64,000 bases of DNA. Origin: an alpha proteobacterium BAL199. Its GTDB lineage: Bacteria > Pseudomonadota > Alphaproteobacteria > Thalassobaculales > Thalassobaculaceae. Numbering within the stretch: position 1 is the first letter of the stretch; every line of letters begins with the position of its first letter. Made by a program: the position numbers and the translations under genes. Shown here piece by piece: positions 26,338 through 35,202 of this stretch. Under the pieces are notes generated by a model. That model ran no database searches, had not been told where the DNA came from, and worked only from the letters and a program-made list of their open reading frames with translations. The stretch covers positions 1 through 64,000 of the forward strand of contig ABHC01000025.1 in assembly GCA_000171835.1 (NCBI GenBank). Reading direction: 5' to 3'.

Positions 26338-27420
26338 ATGGCAACCAGGGTTCTTTTGTTGCTCGGAACGAAAAAAGGCGCGTTCATCGCCGAAAGCGAT
26401 GCGGCGCGACGGAGTTGGACCCTGCGCGGCCCATACTGTGAAACTTGGCCGATGAACCACGTCATCGCCGATCCGCGCAGCGGGACGATCTACGGCGGAG
26501 GCGGCAACGAATGGTTCGGTCCGGCCGTCTGGAAGTCCACGGATTTCGGCGAAACCTGGACACATTCCAGCGCGGGCATGGCCTATCCGGCCGGCGATGA
26601 ACCGATCAAGGCGGTCTGGAGCATCGCCCCCGGCCCGGACGGTCTGTACGCCGGCGTGCAACCGGCCGGCCTGTTCCACAGCGCGGACGAGGGCCAAATC
26701 TGGCGGCACGTTGAGGGACTGCGGCGGCACCCATCGCAACAGCATTGGCAGCCGGGCGGCGGCGGCCTGATCCTGCATTCCCTGGTCCGTCATCCGCACG
26801 ACGATCGCCAACTCTGGGTCGGGATCTCCACCGCCGGGGTGTTCCATACCGCCGATGGCGGCGACACTTGGGAGCCTCGCAACCGCGGAACCCGTGCCGA
26901 CTTCATGCCGGAAGGCCAGAACTACCCCGAGGTCGGCCAGTGCGTTCATTGTCTGGTGATGGCCCCGGGCATGCCGGACCGGCTGTACCAGCAGAACCAT
27001 TGCGGGATGTATCGCAGCGACGACGGCGGAAAACGCTGGGACAGTATCGAGGCCGGCCTGCCCTCGACCTTCGGCTTCCCGGCGGCAGCCCATCCGCGCG
27101 ACCCGGAGACGCTGTACCTCCTTCCGCTGAACGGCGACTCCACCGGACGCTACGTGCCGGATGGCAAGGCCGCGGTCTGGCGCACCCGCGACGCCGGCCG
27201 CACTTGGCAGGATCTGCGTAACGGACTGCCGCAGCAGAACGCGTACTTCGGGGTGCTGCGCCAGGCGATGGCCACCGACTCGCTGGAGACGGCCGGCGTG
27301 TACTTCGGAACCAGTTCGGGCGCGTTGTTCGCCAGTCGCGACGAAGGCGACGGCTGGAACTGCATTGCCGAACACCTGCCGTCGATCCTGTCGGTGGAGA
27401 CCCTGGTGGTTAAGGACTAA
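26338..27420 (+). CDS. Asp-box (BNR) repeat beta-propeller protein
   Basis: Soluble 360-residue protein without a signal peptide. Six Asp-box motifs (S/T-x-D-x-G-x-x-W) are visible: STDFGETW, SADEGQIW, TADGGDTW, SDDGGKRW, TRDAGRTW and SRDEGDGW. They predict a propeller of the sialidase/VPS10 type. Catalytic residues of true sialidases (arginine triad, FRIP) are not evident, so sialidase activity should not be assumed. The ATG at 26338 follows AAGGA at 8 bases; an ATG at 26320 is less likely. The MoaD/ThiS-like gene follows after 6 bases and is surely co-transcribed. Confidence 0.8.
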   Translation: MATRVLLLLGTKKGAFIAESDAARRSWTLRGPYCETWPMNHVIADPRSGTIYGGGGNEWFGPAVWKSTDFGETWTHSSAGMAYPAGDEPIKAVWSIAPGPDGLYAGVQPAGLFHSADEGQIWRHVEGLRRHPSQQHWQPGGGGLILHSLVRHPHDDRQLWVGISTAGVFHTADGGDTWEPRNRGTRADFMPEGQNYPEVGQCVHCLVMAPGMPDRLYQQNHCGMYRSDDGGKRWDSIEAGLPSTFGFPAAAHPRDPETLYLLPLNGDSTGRYVPDGKAAVWRTRDAGRTWQDLRNGLPQQNAYFGVLRQAMATDSLETAGVYFGTSSGALFASRDEGDGWNCIAEHLPSILSVETLVVKD

Positions 27421-27426
27421 CCGGCG

Positions 27427-27705
27427 ATGACGGAACCGCCCACAGTCATCGTCATCCTGCCGGGCGCCCTGCAGCGGCTGTTTCCCGGTTCGCCGCGACG
27501 GGTCGAGCTGGCCGGATCGACGGTCGACGAGGCGCTCGACGCCCTGGACGCGCGCTGGCCCGGCATCCGCGACCGGATCTGCGACTCCACCCCGGCGATC
27601 CGTCGCCACATCAACGTGTTCGTCGACGGCGAGCGCGCGGCGCTGGACACCCCGTTGGCTGCCGGCTCGACCGTCATCGTGCTGACGGCGGTCAGCGGCG
27701 GCTGA
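27427..27705 (+). CDS. MoaD/ThiS-like beta-grasp protein
   Basis: Protein of 92 residues with the ubiquitin-like beta-grasp pattern. It has the central INVFVDGE strand and ends in a terminal Gly-Gly, which in this superfamily is adenylated and thiocarboxylated to act as a sulfur carrier. It is coupled to the Asp-box gene rather than to molybdopterin or thiamine genes. No E1-like activating enzyme (MoeB/ThiF) is encoded nearby. Its role is unknown. Its 3' end overlaps the convergent GNAT gene by 14 bases. Confidence 0.8.
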   Translation: MTEPPTVIVILPGALQRLFPGSPRRVELAGSTVDEALDALDARWPGIRDRICDSTPAIRRHINVFVDGERAALDTPLAAGSTVIVLTAVSGG

Positions 27706-28189
27706 GTTCCAGATAGACGCTGTCGCACCACTCCTCGCCGATCTGCCAGGTCCGGGCGGCGCGTCCGACTTCGGTGAAGTCCAGCCGTTTCAGCAAAGCC
27801 AGCGACACTGTATTGCGCGGGTCGACGTCGGCGCGGATCGCGGCAATCGGGAACCGGGCGAACAGGCGTGGCAGGATCGCCGTCAGCGCCTCGCGCATCA
27901 GCCCCCTGCCCCAGAAGTCAGGATGCAGGATGTAGCCGATCTCCGGCACCTGCCAGCACCCGGCTTTGCCGATCACCCGGCCCTCGTGCTCGATCACGAA
28001 ATCGTCGCTGGCCTCCGGCGTCGCCGCGATCATGCCGTCGAGCCAGTCGCCGGTCCGCGCGATGTCGGTGTGCGGCAGGGTCGACCAGTAGCGCATGGCT
28101 GACGGGTCGCTCAGCACGGCATGCAGGGCGTCAATATCGTCGGCCCGGGCGCGCCGTAGGCGCAGCCTTGGGGTGATCAGTTCGTCCAT
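27692..28189 (-). CDS. GNAT N-acetyltransferase (RimJ/RimL-like)
   Basis: Protein of 165 residues starting with the RimJ-like TPRLRLRRARADDIDAL. The acetyl-CoA-binding motif is GYILHPDFWGRGLMREAL, followed by DVDPRNTVSLALLKRLDF. The acceptor is unknown. It is monocistronic and divergent from ada. Confidence 0.88.
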   Translation of the reverse strand: MDELITPRLRLRRARADDIDALHAVLSDPSAMRYWSTLPHTDIARTGDWLDGMIAATPEASDDFVIEHEGRVIGKAGCWQVPEIGYILHPDFWGRGLMREALTAILPRLFARFPIAAIRADVDPRNTVSLALLKRLDFTEVGRAARTWQIGEEWCDSVYLELSRR

Positions 28190-28334
28190 TCCGCTGTGTA
28201 GCGGGAGCGCTGCGTCCCAGCCAAGCCCCGGCAGCTGCGAGTTTTCACTTTCTCACCACCCTCGCAAGAAGCGGATGGAGGCGGTCCGGCGTTGCGCCCA
28301 CATTGCGGTCATGCGATGACCCAAGGAGGAGATC
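28190..28334. promoter_or_regulatory. Divergent region between the GNAT gene and ada
   Basis: 145 bases with a strong AAGGAGGAGATC ribosome site directly before ada. No Ada-box pattern was recognised with confidence. Confidence 0.35.
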
Positions 28335-29441
28335 ATGAACGCAGTGACCGCGATGGTCCCAACCACAGCCGCAGGCCAAACATTCGCCACCGACGACGCC
28401 CGCTACCGGGCGGTCGAGGCGCGTGACAAGTCGGCCGACGGCCTGTTCATCCTCGCCGTGAAAACCACCGGCGTTTATTGCCGGCCGCACTGCCCGTCTC
28501 GCACGCCGAAGCGGCAGAACGTGCTGTTCTATCACCGCCCCGAAGAGGCTCGGGCGGCAGGGTTCCGGGCCTGCCGGCGCTGCAATCCCGACGCCTCGGC
28601 GCCGCGCGACACCCGGCTCGATGCCGTGCGGGCCGCCTGCCGGCTGATCGAGTCGGCCGAGGACACCGCGCCCACCCTGGAGGAGCTCGGTGAAGCGGCC
28701 GCGCTCAGCCCGTTCCACCTGCAGCGCACCTTCAAGGCGGTGATGGGCATCACCCCGCGGCAGTACTGGGACGCCCGCCGGGTTGGCAAGCTGAAGGCCA
28801 ACCTGAAGGCCGGCGAAGGCGTGGCCTCGGCGCTGTACGGCGCCGGCTACGGCTCCTCCAGCCGGCTGTATGAGAAGGCTGGCTCCCAACTCGGCATGAC
28901 CCCGGCCAGCTACGGCAAGGGGGGCGAGGGCGCGGTGATCGCCTATGCCTTCACCGAGACCGCGCTCGGCCTGGTGCTGGTCGGCGCCACCCGGGCCGGC
29001 ATCTGCTTCGTCGGTGTCGGCGATGACGAGGCGATGCTGCTCGTCGAGTTGCAGGGCGACTACCCGAAAGCCACGCTGGCCGCCGACCCCGACGGGCTGG
29101 GCGACACTGTGGCCGAGGTTGCCGCCACTCTCGACGGTCGCGAGCCGCATGTCGGCTTGCCGATCGACGTGCGCGGCACGGCCTTCCAACGCCAGGTGTG
29201 GGAATCCCTGCGGGCAATCCCGATGGGCGAGACCCGGACCTACTCCGAACTGGCCGCCGCCGCCGGACGGCCGAAGGCGGTGCGTGCCGCCGCCAGCGCC
29301 TGCGCCAACAACCCGGTGGCGCTGATCGTCCCATGCCATCGGGCGATCGGCACCGACGGCACCATGCGCGGCTACCGCTGGGGGGTCGAGCGCAAGCGCG
29401 CCCTGCTCGACACCGAGCGTTCGGTCGCCACCCGCCGATGA
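28335..29441 (+). CDS. ada: Ada: methylated-DNA repair protein and transcription activator
   Basis: Bifunctional protein of 368 residues. The N-terminal zinc domain carries Cys49, Cys53, Cys80 and Cys83 (VYCRPHC, ACRRC). It repairs methylphosphotriesters and switches on the adaptive response. An AraC-type helix-turn-helix follows around 95-190. The C-terminal O6-methylguanine methyltransferase has the acceptor Cys334 in IVPCHR. All functional cysteines are present, so it is the full Ada type rather than Ogt. AAGGAGGAGATC precedes the ATG. Confidence 0.96.
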   Translation: MNAVTAMVPTTAAGQTFATDDARYRAVEARDKSADGLFILAVKTTGVYCRPHCPSRTPKRQNVLFYHRPEEARAAGFRACRRCNPDASAPRDTRLDAVRAACRLIESAEDTAPTLEELGEAAALSPFHLQRTFKAVMGITPRQYWDARRVGKLKANLKAGEGVASALYGAGYGSSSRLYEKAGSQLGMTPASYGKGGEGAVIAYAFTETALGLVLVGATRAGICFVGVGDDEAMLLVELQGDYPKATLAADPDGLGDTVAEVAATLDGREPHVGLPIDVRGTAFQRQVWESLRAIPMGETRTYSELAAAAGRPKAVRAAASACANNPVALIVPCHRAIGTDGTMRGYRWGVERKRALLDTERSVATRR

Positions 29442-29455
29442 TCGGCGCGAATGGT

Positions 29456-29502
29456 TGATGCCCCGGGGCTGTGGCCATTAAGGCGCCCGCTTCGGGGCAT
29501 CA
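29456..29502. terminator. Possible bidirectional hairpin between ada and ubiB
   Basis: TGATGCCCCG and CGGGGCATCA are perfect 10-base arms around a 27-base GC-rich loop. The right arm contains the ubiB stop codon. The position between convergent genes fits a shared terminator, but there is no T-run on either side. Confidence 0.4.
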
Positions 29503-31047
29503 GCCGATCAGCAACCCAAGCAGCAACCCGGCGATGACCGCCGCCCAGATCGGCCAGGACGAGAACCGGGCCGGGGCGTGCAGTTCGGCATAGATCCGCA
29601 GGCTCTCCGGGTGGACCTTCAGGCCACCCTCGTCGAGATGCTGCAGCATGCGGTCGGCGGCGCGGACCAGCGCCGGCAGACGGGTGATGGCGCGGGCGAT
29701 GTCGTCGGCACTGCGGGCCAGCAGCGCCTCCGGGCCGCGGTTCTCGATCATCCACTGCTCGATCAGCGGCCGTGCCAGAGCCCACATGTTGACGTTGGGG
29801 TTCAGCCGCCGGCCAACCCCTTCCGACACCACCATGGTCTTGTGCAGCAGCAGCAGTTGCGGTTGCGCGCGCATTTCGAAGGTCTCGGCGATCCGCAGCA
29901 CCTGGCCCAGCAGCTTGGCAACCGAGACCTCGTGCAGCGGCTTGTCGATCAGCGGCTCGCCGATTGACCGGCAGGCCTGGGTGAACAGGTCGATCGACTT
30001 GTGGGCCGGCACGAAGCCCATGCGGAAATGGATGTCGGCGACCGCGTGCCAGTCGCCGTTCAGGAAACCGGTCAAGGTGTCGGCCAGATAGAAGCGGGTG
30101 GCCAGATCGACCCGGCCCATGATTCCGAAATCGACCGGCACCAGGGTGCCGTCGGTCTCGACCAGCATGTTGCCGGGGTGCATGTCGGCGTGGAAGAAGC
30201 CGTCGCGGAACACCTGATTGAAGAACACGCCGGCGGCCTTGGCCAGCAGGTCGGTCGGGTCGACCCCGGCCGCCGACAAAGCAGCGGTGTCGTCGATCCG
30301 GCAACCGTCGATCCAGGCGCAGGTCAACACCCGCCGGGTTGTGTGCGACCAGTCAACCGACGCCACCCGAAAATCCCGGCTGCCCACAAAGTTCTCGGCC
30401 AGTTCGGCGGCGGCAGCCGCTTCGAACCGCAGATCCATCTCCATCTCGACGGTCTGGCGGAACACTTGCACGGTCTCGATCGGCCGCAGCCGCTCGGTCC
30501 AGGGCAACAGGTGCTCCACCGTCTCGGCAACCCACTCGAACAGATCCAGATCACGGGCCACCGCCAGTTCGATGCCGGGCCGCAGGATCTTGACCGCGAC
30601 CTCGTGGCCGTCGGACGTGCGGGCCCGGTGCACCTGGGCGATCGAGGCGGCCGCCACCGGCGCATCGTCGAAACGCTGGAACAGGTCGGCCACCGACGCT
30701 TCCAGTTCGTGCTCCAAGGTCGCGCGGGCAACGTCCGGCGGAAACGGCGGCAGCCGGTCCTGCAGCATGGTCAGATCGGCCGACGCCTGATCGCCGATCA
30801 GGTCGGCGCGGGTCGCCAGCGACTGGCCCAGCTTGATGAAACTCGGGCCGAGGGCGACCAGGGCGGCGGCCAGCCGTTCGCCCCAACGTCCGGACACATC
30901 GCGATCGCGCAGCCGCCGGGACAATCGGGCGATCAGCGCCAGGGCCGGCGCCTCGGCTACCGCTTCCAGCGGTTCCAGCACGCCATGACGGGCCAGGATC
31001 CAGGCGATCCGGATCAGCCGGAACAGGTTGCGCAGCGCCCGGATCAT
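29500..31047 (-). CDS. ubiB: UbiB: kinase-like protein required for ubiquinone synthesis
   Basis: Atypical protein-kinase-like ATPase (ADCK/COQ8 family) of 515 residues that supports ubiquinone biosynthesis. Motifs: KLGQSLATR (the KxGQ motif), the Ala-rich nucleotide loop AAASIAQVHRA, VKILRPG with the ATP lysine, DMHPGNM and DFGIMG. A C-terminal hydrophobic anchor ends the protein. The start at 31047 lies 19 bases after the ubiE stop, giving a ubiE-ubiB operon. The frame open further upstream overlaps ubiE and is not used. Confidence 0.95.
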   Translation of the reverse strand: MIRALRNLFRLIRIAWILARHGVLEPLEAVAEAPALALIARLSRRLRDRDVSGRWGERLAAALVALGPSFIKLGQSLATRADLIGDQASADLTMLQDRLPPFPPDVARATLEHELEASVADLFQRFDDAPVAAASIAQVHRARTSDGHEVAVKILRPGIELAVARDLDLFEWVAETVEHLLPWTERLRPIETVQVFRQTVEMEMDLRFEAAAAAELAENFVGSRDFRVASVDWSHTTRRVLTCAWIDGCRIDDTAALSAAGVDPTDLLAKAAGVFFNQVFRDGFFHADMHPGNMLVETDGTLVPVDFGIMGRVDLATRFYLADTLTGFLNGDWHAVADIHFRMGFVPAHKSIDLFTQACRSIGEPLIDKPLHEVSVAKLLGQVLRIAETFEMRAQPQLLLLHKTMVVSEGVGRRLNPNVNMWALARPLIEQWMIENRGPEALLARSADDIARAITRLPALVRAADRMLQHLDEGGLKVHPESLRIYAELHAPARFSSWPIWAAVIAGLLLGLLIG

Positions 31048-31066
31048 GGGATCAGCGGACCACTGC

Positions 31067-31825
31067 CTAGAACCGCCAGCCAGAGTGGATGGCGGCGATG
31101 CCTGCCGACAGGTTGCGCCAAGCGACCTTCTCGAACCCGGCCCGGCGCATCCGCTCGGCCAGATCCTGCTGGTCCGGGAAGCGGCGGATGCTCTCGGCCA
31201 GATACTGGTAGGCGGCCTCGTCCTTGGCGACCACCCGGCCCAGCCAAGGCAGAACCTTGAAGGAATAGGCGTCGTACACCGGGTCCAGCCAGGGCTGGGT
31301 CGGCTTGGAGAATTCCAGGCACAGGAACCGGCCGCCGGGACGCAGTACCCGGCGCATCTCCGCCAGCGCCAGATCGATCCGGGTGACGTTGCGCAGGCCG
31401 AAGGCGATGGTGACCCGCTCGACCGAGCCGTCGGCCAGCGGCAGGCGCTCGGCATCACCGACCACCCAGTCGACGCCGGCATCGCCGCCGGCGCGCTGCA
31501 GCCGGTCGCGGCCGACAGCGATCATCTCGGCGTTGATGTCGCACACCGTCACCGGCCCACCGCCGCGCCGCCGCCAGCGCTGGGCGATGTCGCCGGTCCC
31601 GCCAGCCACGTCGAGCAGGCGCTGCGAGGCACGCGGCACCGCCCAATCCAGGAACGCGTCCTTCCAGAGCCGGTGCACGCCCAGGCTCATCAGGTCGTTC
31701 ATCCGGTCGTAACTGCCGGCAACCGAATCGAACACGCCGCGGACCCGGGTTGCTTTCTCCCCGACCGGGATCTCGGTAAAGCCGAAATCGGTCAGACCGT
31801 CGTGGATCTTGCGATCGTCGATCAT
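31067..31825 (-). CDS. ubiE: UbiE: ubiquinone/menaquinone C-methyltransferase
   Basis: SAM-dependent methyltransferase of 252 residues acting on the demethoxy-quinol intermediate. Motifs: FDSVAGSYDRMNDLMSLG, motif I LLDVAGGTGDIA, the UbiE signature FGLRNVTR, and RRVLRPGGRFLCLEFSKP. The ATG at 31825 follows GGGAG; a TTG four codons earlier would overlap that site and is rejected. It is divergent from mutM across about 100 bases. Confidence 0.95.
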   Translation of the reverse strand: MIDDRKIHDGLTDFGFTEIPVGEKATRVRGVFDSVAGSYDRMNDLMSLGVHRLWKDAFLDWAVPRASQRLLDVAGGTGDIAQRWRRRGGGPVTVCDINAEMIAVGRDRLQRAGGDAGVDWVVGDAERLPLADGSVERVTIAFGLRNVTRIDLALAEMRRVLRPGGRFLCLEFSKPTQPWLDPVYDAYSFKVLPWLGRVVAKDEAAYQYLAESIRRFPDQQDLAERMRRAGFEKVAWRNLSAGIAAIHSGWRF

Positions 31826-31923
31826 GGCGGCTCCCAAGAGATCTCCTCTGCGCCCATTCGGTATCGCTGGCGCGGCCTATCAAGTCGCTTGGCGGGCGCT
31901 GAATCAAGCGATACCGTCCGGCC

Positions 31924-32754
31924 ATGCCTGAGTTGCCCGAAGTCGAAACAGTGATGCGCGGCCTGACGCCGCGGCTGGAGGGTCGGATTCTCGCCCATGT
32001 CGAGGCGCGCCGGCCCGATCTGCGCTGGCCGCTGCCCGACGGTTTCGCCGGCCGGTTGATGGGGCGGCGAGTGATCGGACTGCGGCGGCGTGCCAAGTAT
32101 ATTCTCGTCGATCTGGACGACGGCACGTGCTGGATGATCCATCTCGGCATGTCCGGGCGGATGCTGCTGTCGAACGACGGCGACCCGGCGTTCCAGAAGC
32201 ACGATCACGTGGTGCTGCGGACCGACGAGGGCTGGTGGCTCCGGTTCAACGACGCACGACGCTTCGGCATGATGGATCTGTGGCCGACCGCGGACGTGGA
32301 AAATCACCGGCTGCTCTCCGGGATCGGCCCGGAACCCCTTGGCAACGCATTCTCCGCGTCCGCCCTGGAGACCGCGCTGGAGGGTCGGCAGACCACAATC
32401 AAAGCTGCCCTGCTGGACCAGCGGGTGGTGGCCGGCATTGGCAACATCTACGCCTGCGAAGCGCTGCACCGCTCTGGAATCGCTCCCAAACGGCTGGCCC
32501 TGAACGTCCGGGGTGCGCGCGCCGAAGCGCTGGTCTCGGCGATCGGTGCCGTGCTGACCGACGCGATCGCCGCCGGCGGCTCATCGCTGCGCGACCACCG
32601 GCAGACCTCCGGGGAACTCGGCTATTTCCAGCACGCTTTCGGGGTCTACGACCGCGAGGGCCAGTCGTGCCCGAAGGAAGGGTGCCAAGGTACCGTGCAG
32701 CGGATCGTTCAGACCGGCAGGTCGACTTTCTATTGTCCGTCCTGTCAGCGGTGA
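31924..32754 (+). CDS. mutM: MutM (Fpg): formamidopyrimidine-DNA glycosylase
   Basis: Removes 8-oxoguanine and ring-opened purines from DNA and nicks the abasic site. The N-terminal PELPEVE supplies the catalytic Pro and Glu. The helix-two-turn-helix region reads [14 protein letters not shown]. The C-terminal zinc finger ends [11 protein letters not shown]. The first zinc pair is CPKEGC, with four residues between the cysteines instead of the usual two. Length is 276 residues. Confidence 0.96.
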   Translation: MPELPEVETVMRGLTPRLEGRILAHVEARRPDLRWPLPDGFAGRLMGRRVIGLRRRAKYILVDLDDGTCWMIHLGMSGRMLLSNDGDPAFQKHDHVVLRTDEGWWLRFNDARRFGMMDLWPTADVENHRLLSGIGPEPLGNAFSASALETALEGRQTTIKAALLDQRVVAGIGNIYACEALHRSGIAPKRLALNVRGARAEALVSAIGAVLTDAIAAGGSSLRDHRQTSGELGYFQHAFGVYDREGQSCPKEGCQGTVQRIVQTGRSTFYCPSCQR

Positions 32755-32771
32755 TGTAGAAGCCCCCAGCC

Positions 32772-33155
32772 ATGAGCAAGCCGCACCGGCTCCTCGCGCG
32801 TCTCGCCGCCTCCGTCGTTGTCGGGGTCGGCCTGCTGTGGGGAGCGGCGTCCACGCCCGTCCGCGCGGATGCCTTCGTCGATGGATTTGAGGATCTTCCG
32901 CTGATGCCGGGACTGGCCAACGTCCCGGCTGCCAGCGTGAGTTTTGACGCCGCGGCCGGCCGCATCGTGGTCGCCTTCGCGGAAGGCAAGGTGCGCATGC
33001 CGGACGTGCGTGCCTTCTACGCCGAAACCCTTCCCCAGCTCGGCTGGTCGGTCGACCAGGCCGGTCGCTGGATGCGCGAGGGCGAGGTTCTGACCGTTGA
33101 TACCGTGGTGGAGGGTGACGGACTCGTGGTCCGGTTCGAACTCACACCCCGCTGA
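32772..33155 (+). CDS. Small exported protein of unknown function
   Basis: Protein of 127 residues with a clear signal peptide (RLLARLAASVVVGVGLLWG, cleavage after ADA near residue 34). The mature part contains FVDGFEDLPLMPGL, FDAAAGRIVVAFAEG, FYAETLPQLGWS and ending VVRFELTPR. It is short, soluble and probably periplasmic. It sits 17 bases after mutM and before the enoyl-CoA hydratase, a position I associate with alphaproteobacteria in general. No function is known to me. Confidence 0.8.
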   Translation: MSKPHRLLARLAASVVVGVGLLWGAASTPVRADAFVDGFEDLPLMPGLANVPAASVSFDAAAGRIVVAFAEGKVRMPDVRAFYAETLPQLGWSVDQAGRWMREGEVLTVDTVVEGDGLVVRFELTPR

Positions 33156-33212
33156 AACTGCACGATCCGTAGTTCCGACCGCCGATGGCGGATCTGGAAA
33201 GGAGCATATGCG

Positions 33213-33989
33213 ATGGCTTACGAGACGATCCTGATCGAACGCCACGGCAAGGTCGGCGTGATCACGCTGAACCGACCCAAGGCGCTGAACGCGCTGTCGT
33301 CGACCCTGATGGATGAACTGGCGCTCGGGCTGGATGAGCTTGCGGGTGACGACGCCATCGGCTGCATTGTCCTGACCGGCAGCGAGAAGGCCTTCGCGGC
33401 CGGCGCCGACATCAAGGAGATGCAGTCCAAGTCCTATATGGACGTCTACAAGGAGGACTTCATCACCGCGCGCTGGGAGCACATCACCCGGATCCGCAAA
33501 CCGGTGATCGCGGCGGTGGCCGGCTACGCGCTGGGCGGCGGCTGCGAACTGGCGATGATGTGCGACTTCATCATCGCCGCCGAGACCGCCAAGTTCGGTC
33601 AGCCGGAGATCACCATCGGCACCATTCCGGGTTCCGGGGGGACGCAGCGCCTGACCCGCTTCGTCGGCAAGTCCAAGGCGATGGACATGTGCCTGACCGG
33701 CCGGATGATGGACGCCCAGGAGGCCGAGCGCGCCGGCCTGGTCAGCCGTGTCGTTCCGGCCGCTGAGCTGCTGGACGAGGTGATGAAGGTCGCCAACCGG
33801 ATCGCCGATATGTCCCAGCCGATCGTCATGATGGCCAAGGAAGCCGTCAACCGCGCCTATGAGACGACGATGTCCGAAGGTGTACGCTTCGAGCGACGGC
33901 TGTTTCACTCGACTTTTGCCACCGAGGATCAGAAGGAGGGCATGGCGGCGTTCGTCGAGAAACGGCAGCCGACCTTCCGGCACTCCTGA
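33213..33989 (+). CDS. Enoyl-CoA hydratase
   Basis: Crotonase of 258 residues. Both catalytic glutamates are present, in [16 protein letters not shown] and [11 protein letters not shown]. The oxyanion-hole segment is [12 protein letters not shown], and GTQRLTR follows. It hydrates trans-2-enoyl-CoA in beta-oxidation or related degradation. GGAG precedes the ATG. It is the intact counterpart of the odd crotonase at 7.2 kb. Confidence 0.94.
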   Translation: MAYETILIERHGKVGVITLNRPKALNALSSTLMDELALGLDELAGDDAIGCIVLTGSEKAFAAGADIKEMQSKSYMDVYKEDFITARWEHITRIRKPVIAAVAGYALGGGCELAMMCDFIIAAETAKFGQPEITIGTIPGSGGTQRLTRFVGKSKAMDMCLTGRMMDAQEAERAGLVSRVVPAAELLDEVMKVANRIADMSQPIVMMAKEAVNRAYETTMSEGVRFERRLFHSTFATEDQKEGMAAFVEKRQPTFRHS

Positions 33990-34030
33990 CCCTTTCCGTT
34001 TTTTCCGGTCCCCGGGACCGCCCACTACGG

Positions 34031-34059
34031 TTGACGCAGATCAGGCGCAAGGTTATAAG
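34031..34059 (+). promoter_or_regulatory. Sigma70-type promoter of rpsT
   Basis: TTGACG, a 17-base spacer and TATAAG, ending 40 bases before the rpsT start. Confidence 0.65.
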
Positions 34060-34099
34060 GCGCGCCTTCCGCGTATTCGCCGGGCTTTAGAGAGTTACC

Positions 34100-34366
34100 A
34101 TGGCGCACCATAAATCGGCCAAGAAGCGCATTGTTCGCAACGCGCACCGCTTCGAGATCAACCACGCGCGCACTTCGCGCATCCGCACCTTCGTGAAGAA
34201 GGTGGAGAAGGCCATTGCCGCCGGCGACCACGCCGCCGCCAGGACGGCCTTCGTGGAGGCGCAGCCGGAAATGCATCGCGGGGTGTCGAAGGGCGTCCTG
34301 CACCGCAATACGGTTGCTCGCAAGCTGTCGCGCATGAACGCGCGGATCAAGGCGCTCAGCGCCTGA
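34100..34366 (+). CDS. rpsT: 30S ribosomal protein S20
   Basis: Basic protein of 88 residues that binds 16S rRNA in the small subunit. It opens with [10 protein letters not shown] and has the family motif [10 protein letters not shown] near the C-terminus. It is preceded by a good sigma70-type promoter and followed by a strong terminator, so it is monocistronic. Confidence 0.97.
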   Translation: MAHHKSAKKRIVRNAHRFEINHARTSRIRTFVKKVEKAIAAGDHAAARTAFVEAQPEMHRGVSKGVLHRNTVARKLSRMNARIKALSA

Positions 34367-34405
34367 CGATCCGGCGGCCTCGCGCCGCCGACGGGACAGC
34401 GATTC

Positions 34406-34433
34406 AAAGGCCGTCGGCTTCCGGCGGCCTTTT
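34406..34433 (+). terminator. Rho-independent terminator of rpsT
   Basis: AAAGGCCGTCGG pairs with CCGGCGGCCTTT (one G-T pair) around the loop CTT, and the hairpin ends in TTTT. It lies 40 bases after the rpsT stop. Confidence 0.82.
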
Positions 34434-35202
34434 CGCGTGTTCGATGAACTACGCTTCCGCCACTGCAGGGTGGGACGCACCAGCGTCGACGGATGGCGCG
34501 CCGTCGGCTGGCTGATATCCGATCATATCTCCTGAGAACATATCAGCGCCCGTTGCGCCGCAAGGCGGCTCGAGGCCAGGTTCGAAAACCAACCGCGTGA
34601 CGGAAATGCGTCAACGCGTAAACCGCTCCGCCATCAACGATTTCTCCTTTGGTTAATGCTTTGCGGGTCCCTGCTCGATATTGCTTTAATGTCGAGACAC
34701 AAGGTGTTGAATCAAGTTTCGTCTCGATAAGTCAACTTGCGATTCGGACCCTCGGCCCAAAAAAAAATCGTCATCTAACGACCGACTCGGTTGCGTCCGG
34801 CGGGGGCCCCGAGTAACTTACGGACCTCAGCACGGAACGCTGATTACTGCAAAAAATAAAGGAAAAATTGCAGTAATTGCAGTAATTGCAGAACCGCAAT
34901 GCACGAATTCTTGGGTATGCCTGAGTAACGTCCAAGCACTGGTGCTGATACTCTTAAGCGCTGGCTATATTGGGGCGGGACGACTGCGGTCGTCTTGATA
35001 GGAGAGTTTTATTCTGACTGATCGAACGGGGGGTTCGGCGGGCAGATCGGCCACGAGGCACAAAAAGCCGGGCGAATGTCCGGGAGACGCAAGAGGCAAG
35101 CGGTGACGACAGATCTAGGCTTGGGGAGCCAAAAAGGGGACGTGCGGATCCAATACGGCTTGGCATCGGGCGTCGGCCGTTTTCGTATGGGAGGCACGTG
35201 TG
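34434..35202. promoter_or_regulatory. AT-rich gene-free region upstream of dnaA, possible origin or dnaA control region
   Basis: About 770 bases without a supported gene, clearly richer in A and T than the rest of the window. Contents, in order: a TTGGTTAA (TTAACC on the minus strand, CtrA-like) at 34649-34656; an inverted pair TCGAGAC/GTCTCGA at 34692-34727; a run of nine A at 34759-34767; the phased TTGCAGTAAT repeats at 34843-34891; and a TATATT at 34966 as a possible -10 of dnaA. No perfect DnaA box (TTATCCACA or its complement) is present; the best is a 7 of 9 match at 34722-34730. In several alphaproteobacteria the origin is not beside dnaA, so the origin call is open. Confidence 0.5.
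34843..34891. repeat. Iteron-like TTGCAGTAAT repeats
   Basis: One inverted copy (ATTACTGCAA, 34843-34852), then two complete copies and a partial third in direct orientation. The direct copies have an exact 9-base period (34868-34891). An A/T-rich stretch separates the two orientations. Confidence 0.7.

Noticed and set aside
31048-31482. Upstream extension of the ubiB frame overlapping ubiE
   Set aside because: It overlaps the well-supported ubiE gene and lacks similarity; the ATG at 31047 begins the UbiB family sequence.
34722-34730. DnaA box candidate TTATCGAGA on the minus strand
   Set aside because: Only 7 of 9 matches to TTATCCACA and alone; it is also part of the TCGAGAC inverted pair.
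34990-35105. Possible leader peptide before dnaA with a non-ATG (CTG or ATT) start after GGAGAG
   Set aside because: About 30 codons with no standard start and no recognisable feature; could be chance.
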